Of a DNA stretch of 64,000 nt, positions 42,830-51,274 are shown in pieces. Source of the DNA: Micromonospora gifhornensis. Lineage in GTDB: Bacteria; Actinomycetota; Actinomycetes; Mycobacteriales; Micromonosporaceae. The notes beneath the pieces are model-generated. The model worked only from the letters and a program-made list of their open reading frames with translations. It did no database searches and was not told the origin of the DNA. The position numbers were made by a program, and so were the translations under genes. Numbering within the stretch: the stretch's first letter is position 1; each line of letters starts with the position of its first letter. The stretch covers positions 50,717 to 114,716 of the forward strand of contig NZ_BOPA01000012.1 of the NCBI RefSeq assembly GCF_016863515.1, written 5' to 3'.

Positions 42830-42986
42830 GGGTGGCAGCCTAACCAGTTTCGCTCACGTTGTCTGCGCGAAAGCCGGGTAAACAATCACTGAACTTGAGC
42901 GATTAGGCAGGATCAGGTGATCGGGCTCACAAAGCACTCAGGTTGGGCAAGGCGTCGTGATGGCGCGCACCCGTACCCTGACGGGC

Positions 42987-44180
42987 GTGACGAGCACTGA
43001 TGTCGACCCCCTGGTGAGCCGGATGCGCCCGTTCGGGACGACGATCTTCGCCGAGATGTCCGCCCTCGCCGTCCGGACCGGCGCGGTGAACCTCGGGCAG
43101 GGCTTCCCCGACACCGACGGCCCGCCGGAGATGCTCGCCGCCGCGGCCGACGCGCTGCGCTCCGGCCGCAACCAGTACCCGCCGGGCCCCGGCATCCCCG
43201 AGCTGCGCGCGGCGGTGGCGGCCCACCAACACCGCTTCTGGGGCCTGGAGTACGACCCGGACGGCGAAGTGGTGATCACCGCCGGTGCCACCGAGGCGAT
43301 CGCCGCGGCGATCCTCGCCCTCTGCGAGCCCGGTGACGAGGTGCTCTGCTTCGAGCCGTACTACGACTCGTACGCCGCCTCGATCGCGCTTGCCGGTGCG
43401 GTGCGCCGACCGGTCACCCTGCGGCCCGGCCCCGACGGTCGGTACGCCTTCGACCCGGCCGCGCTGCGCGCCGCGTTCGGCCCGCGTACCCGGCTGGTGC
43501 TGCTGAACTCGCCGCACAACCCGACCGGCAAGGTCTTCACCCCGGCCGAACTGGCCCTGATCGCCGAACTCTGCCAGGAGCACGGCGCGTACGCGGTCAC
43601 CGACGAGGTGTACGAGCACCTGGTCTTCACCGACGCGGCGAGCGAACACGTCCCGCTGGCGAGCCTGCCCGGCATGCGGGAGCGCACCCTGCGCATCTCC
43701 TCGGCCGGCAAGACCTTCTCCTGCACCGGCTGGAAGGTGGGCTGGGCGAGCGGACCGGCCGCGCTGGTCTCCGCGATGCTGCGGGTCAAGCAGTTCCTCA
43801 CCTACGTCAACGCCGCACCCCTGCAACCGGCGGTGGCGGTCGCGCTCGGTCTGCCCGACGCCTACTTCACCGAGTTCCGCGCCGGCATGCAGGCCCGCCG
43901 GGACCAACTGATCGGCGGGCTGGTCGACGCCGGCTTCGAGGTGCTCACTCCGGAGGGGACGTACTTCGTCACCGCCGACATCACCGCCCTCGGCGGCTCC
44001 GACGGCGTCGAGTTCTGCCGTTCCCTGCCCGAGCGTTGTGGCGTGGTGGCCGTACCCACCCAGGTCTTCTACGACGACCCGGAGGCCGGACGCCGCCTGG
44101 TCCGGTTCGCCTTCTGCAAACGCACCGAGGTGCTGGCCGAGGCGGTGACCCGGCTGCACCGGCTCGCACTCAACCCCTGA
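42987..44180 (+). CDS. PLP-dependent aminotransferase, DapC-like
   Basis: 397 residues, class I/II aminotransferase. Features: GAVNLGQGFPDTDGPPEM, NQYPPGPGIPELR, substrate/PLP loop LNSPHNPTGKVFTPAEL, DEVYEHLVF and the Schiff-base lysine in ISSAGKTFSCTGWKVGW. Length and motifs fit mycobacterial DapC (N-succinyl-diaminopimelate aminotransferase), though kynurenine aminotransferase-like enzymes are close, so the substrate is an inference. GTG 42987 is chosen because TACCCT (42974-42979) stands 7 nt upstream; ATG 42960 is the alternative. Confidence 0.9.
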   Translation: MTSTDVDPLVSRMRPFGTTIFAEMSALAVRTGAVNLGQGFPDTDGPPEMLAAAADALRSGRNQYPPGPGIPELRAAVAAHQHRFWGLEYDPDGEVVITAGATEAIAAAILALCEPGDEVLCFEPYYDSYAASIALAGAVRRPVTLRPGPDGRYAFDPAALRAAFGPRTRLVLLNSPHNPTGKVFTPAELALIAELCQEHGAYAVTDEVYEHLVFTDAASEHVPLASLPGMRERTLRISSAGKTFSCTGWKVGWASGPAALVSAMLRVKQFLTYVNAAPLQPAVAVALGLPDAYFTEFRAGMQARRDQLIGGLVDAGFEVLTPEGTYFVTADITALGGSDGVEFCRSLPERCGVVAVPTQVFYDDPEAGRRLVRFAFCKRTEVLAEAVTRLHRLALNP

Positions 44181-44203
44181 GGGATACGCGCGACAGTCAC
44201 GCA

Positions 44204-44236
44204 GGTGGGCCGGAACCCGTACGGTTCCGGCCCACC
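44204..44236. terminator. Bidirectional terminator between convergent genes
   Basis: 14-bp perfect arms (GGTGGGCCGGAACC and complement) with a 5-base loop, between the aminotransferase and the surface-protein gene. Confidence 0.85.
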
Positions 44237-44248
44237 CCCGTCAGGCGG

Positions 44249-46199
44249 TCACGACCCGAGTTCGGGCCGGACGCGCCGTCGTGTGATCAGCAGCAGGGCC
44301 GCACCCGCGGCCAGCGCCGCCGTACCCGTGCCGGCCAGCGGGACCAGGAACGAACCTCCGGTGACCGGCAGCTTCCCCTTCACCCGGACGGTCACGCTGG
44401 ACTCCGGCGAGACCGGTGCCGGCCCGGAAGGAGGCGTGCCGGTCGCCGTGGCCGTGTTGGTGATCGCACCGTGGTGGAAGTCCGCCTTGGTCACCGTGTA
44501 GGTGGCCGTACACGTCACCGATTCCCCGGCGGCCAACGTGACCTGACCGTTGGGGGTCTGATCCGGGCCGCAGACGATCGGGCTCAGGTTCGCCGGGTCC
44601 GCAGGTGCGACGAACGTGTCAGTCACCGTCACCCCGGTCAGCGGCACCGAGCCGGTGTTGGTGATCACGTACTGGTAGACGACCTGCTCACCGATCCGGT
44701 GCACGATCTTCGTCGACGACGACTTCACCAGGGTGATCGACGCCTCGCCGGGCTGCGTGGGGATCGTCACCGACGACGGCGGGGACGTCACCGTCTCCCC
44801 CTGCGGAGTCACCCCCGACGCCGTCGCCGCGTTCGTCACGCGGCCCGCTTCCAGGTCCGCCTGCGTCACCGTGTACGTCGCCGTACACGTCATCGACTCG
44901 CCCGGCGCAAGCTCCGTCCGCGGGCAACTGATCGGGCTCAGCCCGCTACCCGACGACGGCGGTGTCCGCACGTCCGTCACCGTCACCTCGGTCAAGGTCA
45001 CCTCACCTGTGTTCGTCACCAGGTACCGGTACGGCACCTGCTGACCCACCTCGGTGATCACCGTCGTCGTCGACGACTTGACCAGGCTGATTGCGGCGGG
45101 GGCCTCCCCGTTGCAGGTCAACGTCGTCGAGAACGGGAAGTAGTGGACCTCACCGCCACGGTGCTCGAAAGTGCGGGTGATGATGGTGCCCTCGGTGTTG
45201 GAGGACGCCAGATCGGTCAGGTCTGCGTTGGGGGCGTAGATCGTCCCCTCCAGGCTCGCCGACTCCGCCGTGAGCGTGAGCTCGGTGGCGGTCGGGAAGT
45301 TGAACAGGATGTAGCGGGCCTCCTCACCGCCGATGCCGGCGAAGATCGGGACCTCCCAGTCGAACTCGTTGCCGACATCGCTGGTGTCCACGTTCACCAG
45401 CAGCGGCGTACTCGCCGTCGGCCGGTCCGCGAAGGTCAGAATGTCGATGTTGTTCAGGTCGGTGGCGCTGATGTTCAGCACATTCGTCACCCCGGGGGCC
45501 AGGGTGACCACGGCGTTGGTGCCGGGCGGAATGGGCCGCGGCAGCACCTCGCCTTCGGGGTTTCGCAGGACCACCGTGTTGGCACAGGTGGCGAGGGAGT
45601 TCGAGGTGCTGCGGAAGCTCTGGAACGCCGCCGCGAAGTCGATCGGGGAGGTGGGACCGACATCGTCCGGATCCTGCCGGACCGTCAGTTCCACCCGAGG
45701 GGTGGCCTCGTAGTCGTCGGCCGGCAGGATGCGGGTGTTCACGGCCGCACCGTTGTTGTCGGTGTCCCGGACGAACGTCCCGGTCAGGTCACCGACCTTG
45801 GCGTATCCGCCGGAGAGCACCTGGAGCCGGCTGCCCGGCACGCTGTTGGCGAAGTCGACGCGGCCCCCGACGACGAGTGCCGAGGGGACGCTGTCACCCG
45901 GTGCGATGAAGGAGCCGGCCGTCTGGCCCGCCACCTGGTAGTTGCCGAAGCTCAGGTTGCCGCCGACCGCGATGGTGCCCTCGTTCTCGTCGCCGACCAG
46001 ATTGGCATCCCCCTCGGTCATCACACCGAAGCTCAACGCCGGGTCCACGGGATTGACCGGGCCGACGGGCCGCTCCCACCGCCGGTGCCGCGTGCGCAGG
46101 CGCGGCAGCGAGCGACAGGGTCGCCAGGAGCATGAGCGCGACGGCTGTCCATGATGCGCGAACGACATGCACGCACCGCGTTCGAATAAGAGTTCCCAT
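44249..46199 (-). pseudogene. Frameshifted LPxTG surface protein (choice-of-anchor A, DUF11 repeats)
   Basis: The main frame encodes a ~640-residue mature region: a choice-of-anchor-A domain (DANLVGDENEGTIAVGGNLS), two DUF11-type beta repeats (each starting ISLVKSS/ITLVKSS and containing CTATYTVT), and a sortase signal LPVTGGSF with a hydrophobic tail and RRRVRPELGS. Its signal peptide (ASWTAVALMLLATLSLAAAP, then AHA) lies in a different frame starting at ATG 46199. The span is 1951 bases, one more than a multiple of three, so one extra base near 46070-46095 separates export signal from mature protein. If real, the product is not exported; it may be a sequencing error in G-rich DNA. Confidence 0.8.
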
Positions 46200-46333
46200 T
46201 CACTTTCCCCCGTATGAATACCGATTCGGCCGAAGCCTATCGACCCATTCGGGGCGGAAAGGGAATTAGGTCCCATTTGCCCGATAGTCACCCGCAGGTG
46301 GACAATGACTGCCTTTCAGGGCGGTGAGGCCGG

Positions 46334-47689
46334 TCAGGAAGCCGGGCTGGCGGTGCGGACCTGAGCGGCGATGCGTTCGGCGACCTCCTGGGCGACCGCC
46401 TCGCTGGCCGCCTCGACCATCACCCGCACCAGCGGCTCGGTGCCCGACGGGCGCAGCAGCACCCGGCCGGTCTCGCCCAGCTCGACCTCGGCCCGCTGGA
46501 CCTCGGCGCGGACCGCCGGCGCGGCGGCACCCACGGTGCGGTCCCCGACCGGCACGTTGATCAGCACCTGCGGCAGCTTGGTCACCACCGCCGCGAGGTC
46601 GGCCAGGGTACGACCGGTGGCCGCCATCCGGGCCATCAGGTGCAGCCCGGTCAGCACCCCGTCGCCGGTGGTCGCGTACGCGGGCATCACGATGTGTCCG
46701 CTCTGCTCGCCACCGAGCGCCAGCCCGGAGGCGCGCAACTCCTCCAGCACGTACCGGTCGCCGACCTTGGTCTCGATCAGCCGGATGCCTTCGGCGGACA
46801 TGGCCAGGCGCAGGCCGAGGTTGCTCATCACGGTGGCGACCAGGGTGTCCCCGGTCAGCGTGCCGGCCTCCCGCATGGCCAGGGCCAGGATCGCCATCAC
46901 CTGGTCGCCGTCGACCTCGTCGCCGTCGGCGGTCACCGCGACGCACCGGTCGGCGTCACCGTCGTGCGCGATGCCCAGGTGTGCGCCGTGCTCGACCACT
47001 GCCTGACGCAGGGTCGCGATGTGGTTCGACCCGCACTCGTCGTTGATGTTCAGCCCGTCCGGCTCGGCGTGGATCGCGATGACCTCGGCACCGGCCTCCC
47101 GGTACGCCGCCGGCGCCACCTCGGCGGCGGCGCCGTTGGCGCAGTCCACCACGACCTTGATCCCGTCGAGGCGGTGCGGCACGGTGCCGACGAGGTGCTG
47201 CACGTAGTGGTCGGCACCGTCGAGCAGGTCGTGCACCCGACCGACTCCCGCGCCGACCGGGCGCTCCCAGGCGGTGCTGCCGTTGGCCTCGACGGTCGCC
47301 TCTATCCGCATCTCGATCTCGTCGGGCAGCTTGTGCCCGCCGGCCGCGAAGAGCTTGATCCCGTTGTCCGGCATCGGGTTGTGCGAGGCGGACAGCATCA
47401 CCCCGAGGTCCGCCTTGGCCTCCGCGGTGAGGAACGCCACGGCCGGGGTGGGCAGCACTCCGACCCGGACGACTGTCGCGCCCGCGCTGGTCAGCCCGGC
47501 GACCACGGCCGCCTCCAGCATCTCGCCGCTGGCCCGGGTGTCCCGCCCGACCACGGCCAGCGGGGCATGACTTCGATCCGACTCGGCAAGGGTGTGGGCA
47601 GCCGCGACCGCCACCGAGAGTGCCAACTCCGGGGTGAGATCGGCGTTCGCGCGCCCGCGTACGCCGTCCGTGCCGAACAACCGGCCCAT
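46334..47689 (-). CDS. glmM: Phosphoglucosamine mutase
   Basis: Interconverts glucosamine-6-phosphate and glucosamine-1-phosphate for UDP-GlcNAc synthesis. 451 residues. Starts [20 protein letters not shown]; catalytic phosphoserine in [19 protein letters not shown]; metal-binding DGDADRC; C-terminal phosphate-binding [15 protein letters not shown]. Lies downstream of rpsI on the same strand, the usual actinobacterial order rplM-rpsI-glmM. Confidence 0.97.
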   Translation of the reverse strand: MGRLFGTDGVRGRANADLTPELALSVAVAAAHTLAESDRSHAPLAVVGRDTRASGEMLEAAVVAGLTSAGATVVRVGVLPTPAVAFLTAEAKADLGVMLSASHNPMPDNGIKLFAAGGHKLPDEIEMRIEATVEANGSTAWERPVGAGVGRVHDLLDGADHYVQHLVGTVPHRLDGIKVVVDCANGAAAEVAPAAYREAGAEVIAIHAEPDGLNINDECGSNHIATLRQAVVEHGAHLGIAHDGDADRCVAVTADGDEVDGDQVMAILALAMREAGTLTGDTLVATVMSNLGLRLAMSAEGIRLIETKVGDRYVLEELRASGLALGGEQSGHIVMPAYATTGDGVLTGLHLMARMAATGRTLADLAAVVTKLPQVLINVPVGDRTVGAAAPAVRAEVQRAEVELGETGRVLLRPSGTEPLVRVMVEAASEAVAQEVAERIAAQVRTASPAS

Positions 47690-47717
47690 ACCCGCCAACC
47701 TCCGATGAAACTTGCCG

Positions 47718-47803
47718 TCGTGGGAGAAATTGCCCTTGGAAAGGAGGACGGAAACTGCCCTGTGAGAAGGGGCGGAACCTGCCCTGTCACGAAGAGGCGG
47801 AAA
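47718..47803. repeat. Imperfect short tandem repeat between rpsI and glmM
   Basis: Three imperfect ~24-25-bp units, each with an (AA)(A/C)(C/T)TGCCCT(G/T) block followed by a G-rich (A/G)GGCGG block, for example AAACTGCCCTGTGAG and AACCTGCCCTGTCAC. It lies in the 186-bp gap before glmM. Confidence 0.5.
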
Positions 47804-47845
47804 CGGCCGGCCCACCTCCCGAGTCGAGGGGAGGCGGACCGGCCG
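47804..47845 (-). terminator. Terminator after rpsI
   Basis: Arms CGGCCGGCCCACCTCCC (47804-47820) and GGGGAGGCGGACCGGCCG (47828-47845), near-perfect pairing with a 7-base loop, 30 bp beyond the rpsI stop. Confidence 0.75.
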
Positions 47846-47875
47846 TCCGTCAGAAGTACAAGGTGCGGCTGAAGA

Positions 47876-48340
47876 TCAGCGCTTCGAGTACTGAGGAGCC
47901 TTACGGGCCTTCTTGAGGCCGTACTTCTTGCTTTCCTTGACCCGGGCGTCCCGGGTCAGGAAGCCGGCCTTCTTCAGGGCCGGGCGGTCGTCCGGCTCGT
48001 TGACGATCAGCGCCCGGGCGATGGCCAGCCGCAGCGCACCGGCCTGGCCGGTGGTGCCGCCGCCACGCAGGTTGGCGATGACGTCGAACGCCTCGGGCTT
48101 CTCGGCGGTCACCAGCGGGTCCTTGATCAGCTGCTGGTGCACCTTGCTCGGGAAGTAGGCCTCAAGGTCCCGGCCGTTGCAGGTGATCTTGCCGGTGCCC
48201 GGCACGATCCGCACCCGGACGATGGCCTCCTTGCGGCGGCCCACGGTCTGGATCGGGCGGTCACCACGAGGCGCGCGGGCGACGGGCGCCGGCGCCTCGG
48301 TGGCCTCAGGGGCAACCTCGGTGGCGGTGATGTCGGTCAT
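47876..48340 (-). CDS. rpsI: 30S ribosomal protein S9
   Basis: 154 residues. Conserved core [20 protein letters not shown] and [20 protein letters not shown]; ends with the tRNA-contacting tail [12 protein letters not shown]. The Ala/Pro/Glu-rich first ~30 residues are an actinobacterial extension. ATG 48340 was chosen over an upstream in-frame codon at 48364 that would overlap rplM. Follows rplM by 20 bp in the classic L13-S9 operon. Confidence 0.97.
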   Translation of the reverse strand: MTDITATEVAPEATEAPAPVARAPRGDRPIQTVGRRKEAIVRVRIVPGTGKITCNGRDLEAYFPSKVHQQLIKDPLVTAEKPEAFDVIANLRGGGTTGQAGALRLAIARALIVNEPDDRPALKKAGFLTRDARVKESKKYGLKKARKAPQYSKR

Positions 48341-48360
48341 GCTGCTTCCTTCGCCCGCGC

Positions 48361-48804
48361 TCACTGCGCGATCTGCTTGATCTCGAACGGCACCGGCTGC
48401 TGCGCGCCGTGCGGGTGCTCTGCACCGGCGTAGACCTTCAGCTTCTTGATCAGCTGACGGCCGAGCTTGTTGTGCGGGAGCATCCCCTTCACAGCCAGCT
48501 CGATGGCCCGCTCGGGGCGCTTGGACAGCAGCTCCTCGTAGCCGACCTGCTTGAGGCCACCCGGGTAACCGGAGTGCCGGTAAGCGATCTTCTGCTGGCG
48601 CTTGTTGCCGGTCAGCGCAACCTTGCCCGCGTTCACGACGACGACGAAGTCGCCCGTGTCAACGTGCGGCGCGAAAGTCGGCTTGTGCTTGCCCCGCAGC
48701 AGCGTGGCGGCGTGGGTGGCCAGGCGGCCCAGCACGACATCAGAGGCGTCGATGACGTGCCACTGACGCTCGATCTCACCCGGCTTCGGGCTGTACGTAC
48801 GCAC
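48361..48804 (-). CDS. rplM: 50S ribosomal protein L13
   Basis: 147 residues, normal length. [20 protein letters not shown] at the start, [20 protein letters not shown], the [11 protein letters not shown] motif and [23 protein letters not shown] 48804 is preceded by AAGGT. First gene of the rplM-rpsI operon; the open frame upstream of this start shows no conserved sequence. Confidence 0.97.
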   Translation of the reverse strand: MRTYSPKPGEIERQWHVIDASDVVLGRLATHAATLLRGKHKPTFAPHVDTGDFVVVVNAGKVALTGNKRQQKIAYRHSGYPGGLKQVGYEELLSKRPERAIELAVKGMLPHNKLGRQLIKKLKVYAGAEHPHGAQQPVPFEIKQIAQ

Positions 48805-49012
48805 AGGTCTACCTTGTCTCGTCGTCGGTCTGGGGTCGCGCGCCGAGGTGACCAGGACATCCCAGCCGGACCAGCGCGCACGAACGACCAAGCGTACCTC
48901 AGGCGGCACGCCCACAGATGTCGTACAACAGCAGGCAACGATACCCGCAGCCCGACCGGCCGGTCAAAACGGGGTCCGACAGGCGCGCCGAACGCACCGT
49001 AAATGGCCTTGA

Positions 49013-50380
49013 TCACACCCCCGCCCGCGCCAATCGGGCCCCCGGCCGCAGGTACGCCGCCCAGGTGAGCAGGAGCAGCACCAGGAAGAAGCCCACGTAG
49101 AAGCGCAGCGCCGGCTGGATCCCACCGTAGGTCGACCGGGCCCAGGCGTAACAGATCGGCACCAGAAAACCACCGAAGGCACCGACCGCCGAGATGATTC
49201 CCAACGCGCCGGCGGCCTGTCGACGCATCGCCAGCATCACCTCCGGCGAGCCCCCCAACTCCTCCCCCTTGACCTGGAAGATCCGACTGATCATCCGGTA
49301 GGTCGAGCCGTTGCCGACGCCGGTGGCCACGAACAGCAGCAGGAAGGCCGCGAAGAAGACACCCAGGCTGCGCTGCTCGACCGACCAGAGCGCGGCCAGC
49401 GCGCCGACTGCCATCAGCACGAAGCTGACCATCGTCACCCGGGCACCGCCCACCACGTCGGAGAGCCGACCGCCGAAGGGGCGGCAGAACGAGCCGACCG
49501 CCGCGCCGAGGAACGCCCAGGTCAGTGCGACGTCCGGCCGACCGAACACCGAGGTGAGCAGGGTCGGGAAGGCCGCCGAGTAGCCGATGAACGAGCCGAA
49601 GGTGCCGATGTAGAGCAGGGACATGATCCAGGTGTCCCGATGCCGCAGCGAGGACCAGACCGGCCGTACGTCGGCCTTGGCCTCCACCAGGTTGTCCATG
49701 AACAGGTACGCGCAGACCGCGGCGATCACCGCCAGCGGGATGTACATCAGCCCGGCCCGGGCCAGCGCGAGCCCGCCACCGAGCACGATCATCTGCGGCA
49801 CCAGGAACTGCACCACCGCCACGCCGATGTTGCCGCCGGCGGCGTTGAGACCCAGCGCCCAGCCCTTCTCGCGTTCCGGATAGAAGAACGAGATGTTCGC
49901 CATGCTGGAGGCGAAGTTGCCGCCGCCGAACCCGGCGGTGGCGGCGATCAGCAACAACACCGGGAAGCCGACCTCCGGGCGCTCGACCGCCCAGGCCAGG
50001 CCCGCGCAGGGCACGATCAGCAGGAGTGCCGAGACGATCGTCCAGTTCCGGCCGCCGAACACCGGCACCGCGAAGGTGTACGGCAACCGCAGCAACGCGC
50101 CGACCCCGCTCGGTACGGCGGTCAGCCAGAGCGCCTGGCTGGTGGTCAGCTGCCAACCGGCGTCACCGAGCCGGACGACGACGATGCTCCACAGCAGCCA
50201 CACCGAGAAGCCGATGTGTTCGGCGAAGATCGACCAGATCAGGTTGCGGCGGGCGATCCGGCTGCCGGTCGTACGCCAGAAGGTGTGGTCCTCCGGTGCC
50301 CAGTGCCCGATCCAGCGGCCGGGACGGCGGTCCAGGGTCTCCTCCTGGACGGCCTCGGGTTGCGCGCTCGTGGTGGTCAT
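49013..50380 (-). CDS. narK: Nitrate/nitrite transporter (NarK/NasA family MFS)
   Basis: 455 residues, twelve predicted membrane helices. The two nitrate-signature motifs of the nitrate-nitrite porter family are present: GFGGGNFASSMANISFFYPE and LNAAGGNIGVAVVQFL in helix 5, and the counterpart with GNGSTYRMI in helix 8. It brings in nitrate for the reductase genes 0.9 kb away and may also export nitrite. ATG 50380 lies 7 nt after TAGCTT (50388-50393), so it is probably leaderless. Confidence 0.93.
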   Translation of the reverse strand: MTTTSAQPEAVQEETLDRRPGRWIGHWAPEDHTFWRTTGSRIARRNLIWSIFAEHIGFSVWLLWSIVVVRLGDAGWQLTTSQALWLTAVPSGVGALLRLPYTFAVPVFGGRNWTIVSALLLIVPCAGLAWAVERPEVGFPVLLLIAATAGFGGGNFASSMANISFFYPEREKGWALGLNAAGGNIGVAVVQFLVPQMIVLGGGLALARAGLMYIPLAVIAAVCAYLFMDNLVEAKADVRPVWSSLRHRDTWIMSLLYIGTFGSFIGYSAAFPTLLTSVFGRPDVALTWAFLGAAVGSFCRPFGGRLSDVVGGARVTMVSFVLMAVGALAALWSVEQRSLGVFFAAFLLLFVATGVGNGSTYRMISRIFQVKGEELGGSPEVMLAMRRQAAGALGIISAVGAFGGFLVPICYAWARSTYGGIQPALRFYVGFFLVLLLLTWAAYLRPGARLARAGV

Positions 50381-50485
50381 GGCGCCGAAGCTAGGAATCG
50401 ACAGTTACCGTGGCGTTCGTCCTTCGGGTCGGCCCGGCAACGGGAAGCGCACCACCGGCCGGGGTGCGCGGTGAGACGCGCCGGT

Positions 50486-50779
50486 TCAGAGTTGCTGGAG
50501 GATGCGCAGCGCCCGGTCGACGTGGCGCATCGTCTCGGCGTCGGCCACGTCCACGCACTCGGTGAACCACTTCTTCATCGGCGAGGAGATCCGGTCGGGC
50601 ATCACCACCCAGCCGCCCATCGTCACCGCCAGCGGTGAGTCACGCAGCAACGCCGCCTCGACCACCTCGGCGACGATCACGATGGGCACGGCTGTGGAGT
50701 TGTAGACGTCGGAGCTGATCACCAGCCCGAGCCGCTCGCGGGCCCCCTCGATCCGCCAGACCTCGCCCCTACGCAGCAC
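50486..50779 (-). CDS. MazF/PemK-type endoribonuclease toxin
   Basis: 97 residues. Starts VLRRGEVWRIEGARERLGLV, the RGEVW and (P/L)xLVIS motifs of MazF/PemK mRNA interferases, then a serine/threonine segment (ISSDVYNSTAVPIVIVAEVV) that holds the active-site Thr/Ser region. GTG 50779 lies inside the end of the antitoxin gene (11-base overlap), the standard arrangement for coupled antitoxin-toxin pairs. The toxin would cleave mRNA when its antitoxin is degraded. Confidence 0.85.
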   Translation of the reverse strand: MLRRGEVWRIEGARERLGLVISSDVYNSTAVPIVIVAEVVEAALLRDSPLAVTMGGWVVMPDRISSPMKKWFTECVDVADAETMRHVDRALRILQQL

Positions 50780-51026
50780 GTGGGCGACCGCCGAAGAGCA
50801 GGTCGTCGACCAGGCCCACCTCCTGCGCGTCGGCAAGCGAGGCGGACTCCAGATCCAGCCCGGCCCGACCCACCGCGGCGGCGTGGGCCGCGAAGACCTC
50901 GCGCAGCGCCTTCTCCCGCGCGGCCTGGTCCATCCAGGCGGAGAGGGAGAGCCCCTCCCGTTCGGCGAACCGTCGGGCGTCGGCGATCGTCTCGTCGGAG
51001 AACGACAGAGTCACCTTGGCTGTCAT
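50769..51026 (-). CDS. Antitoxin of the MazF-type pair
   Basis: 85 residues. N-terminal ribbon-helix-helix (MTAKVTLSFSDETIADARRF, then AEREGLSLSAWMDQAA) for DNA binding and autoregulation, and an acidic C-terminal part (DLESASLADAQEVGLVDDLL) likely to wrap the toxin. Start ATG 51026 lies 7 nt after TATTCT (51034-51039). A small palindrome overlaps that -10 box. Confidence 0.85.
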   Translation of the reverse strand: MTAKVTLSFSDETIADARRFAEREGLSLSAWMDQAAREKALREVFAAHAAAVGRAGLDLESASLADAQEVGLVDDLLFGGRPRAA

Positions 51027-51036
51027 GCCAGACAGA

Positions 51037-51049
51037 ATACCGCTGGTAT
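51037..51049 (-). promoter_or_regulatory. Palindrome overlapping the antitoxin -10 box
   Basis: ATACCGCTGGTAT: 5-bp arms ATACC/GGTAT around a 3-base centre, overlapping the TATTCT -10 box at 51034-51039. It fits an operator for repression by the antitoxin, alone or with the toxin. Confidence 0.55.
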
Positions 51050-51274
51050 GACCGTCAGTCATCCGATCCGCACACCGTGACTACCGGCTGCGGCGTCGAA
51101 CGCCTCGGTCACATCCATGGCGACCACTCCCCTCTCCCGATATCCGGGAGAATCGTTCCACATTCCAGGCCATGCGATCCGGTGCGCCGCCGCCGTGCGG
51201 TGTGAGCGGCACTTGACAGGACCGAAACAAACGAGACGCGGGCCGGAAACTGGGCGGCGGCACGCTTTGCCGAC

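Noticed and set aside
42830..42956. glmS ribozyme/riboswitch
   Set aside because: glmS has a -10 box 7 nt before its ATG, so there is no leader that could hold the ribozyme.
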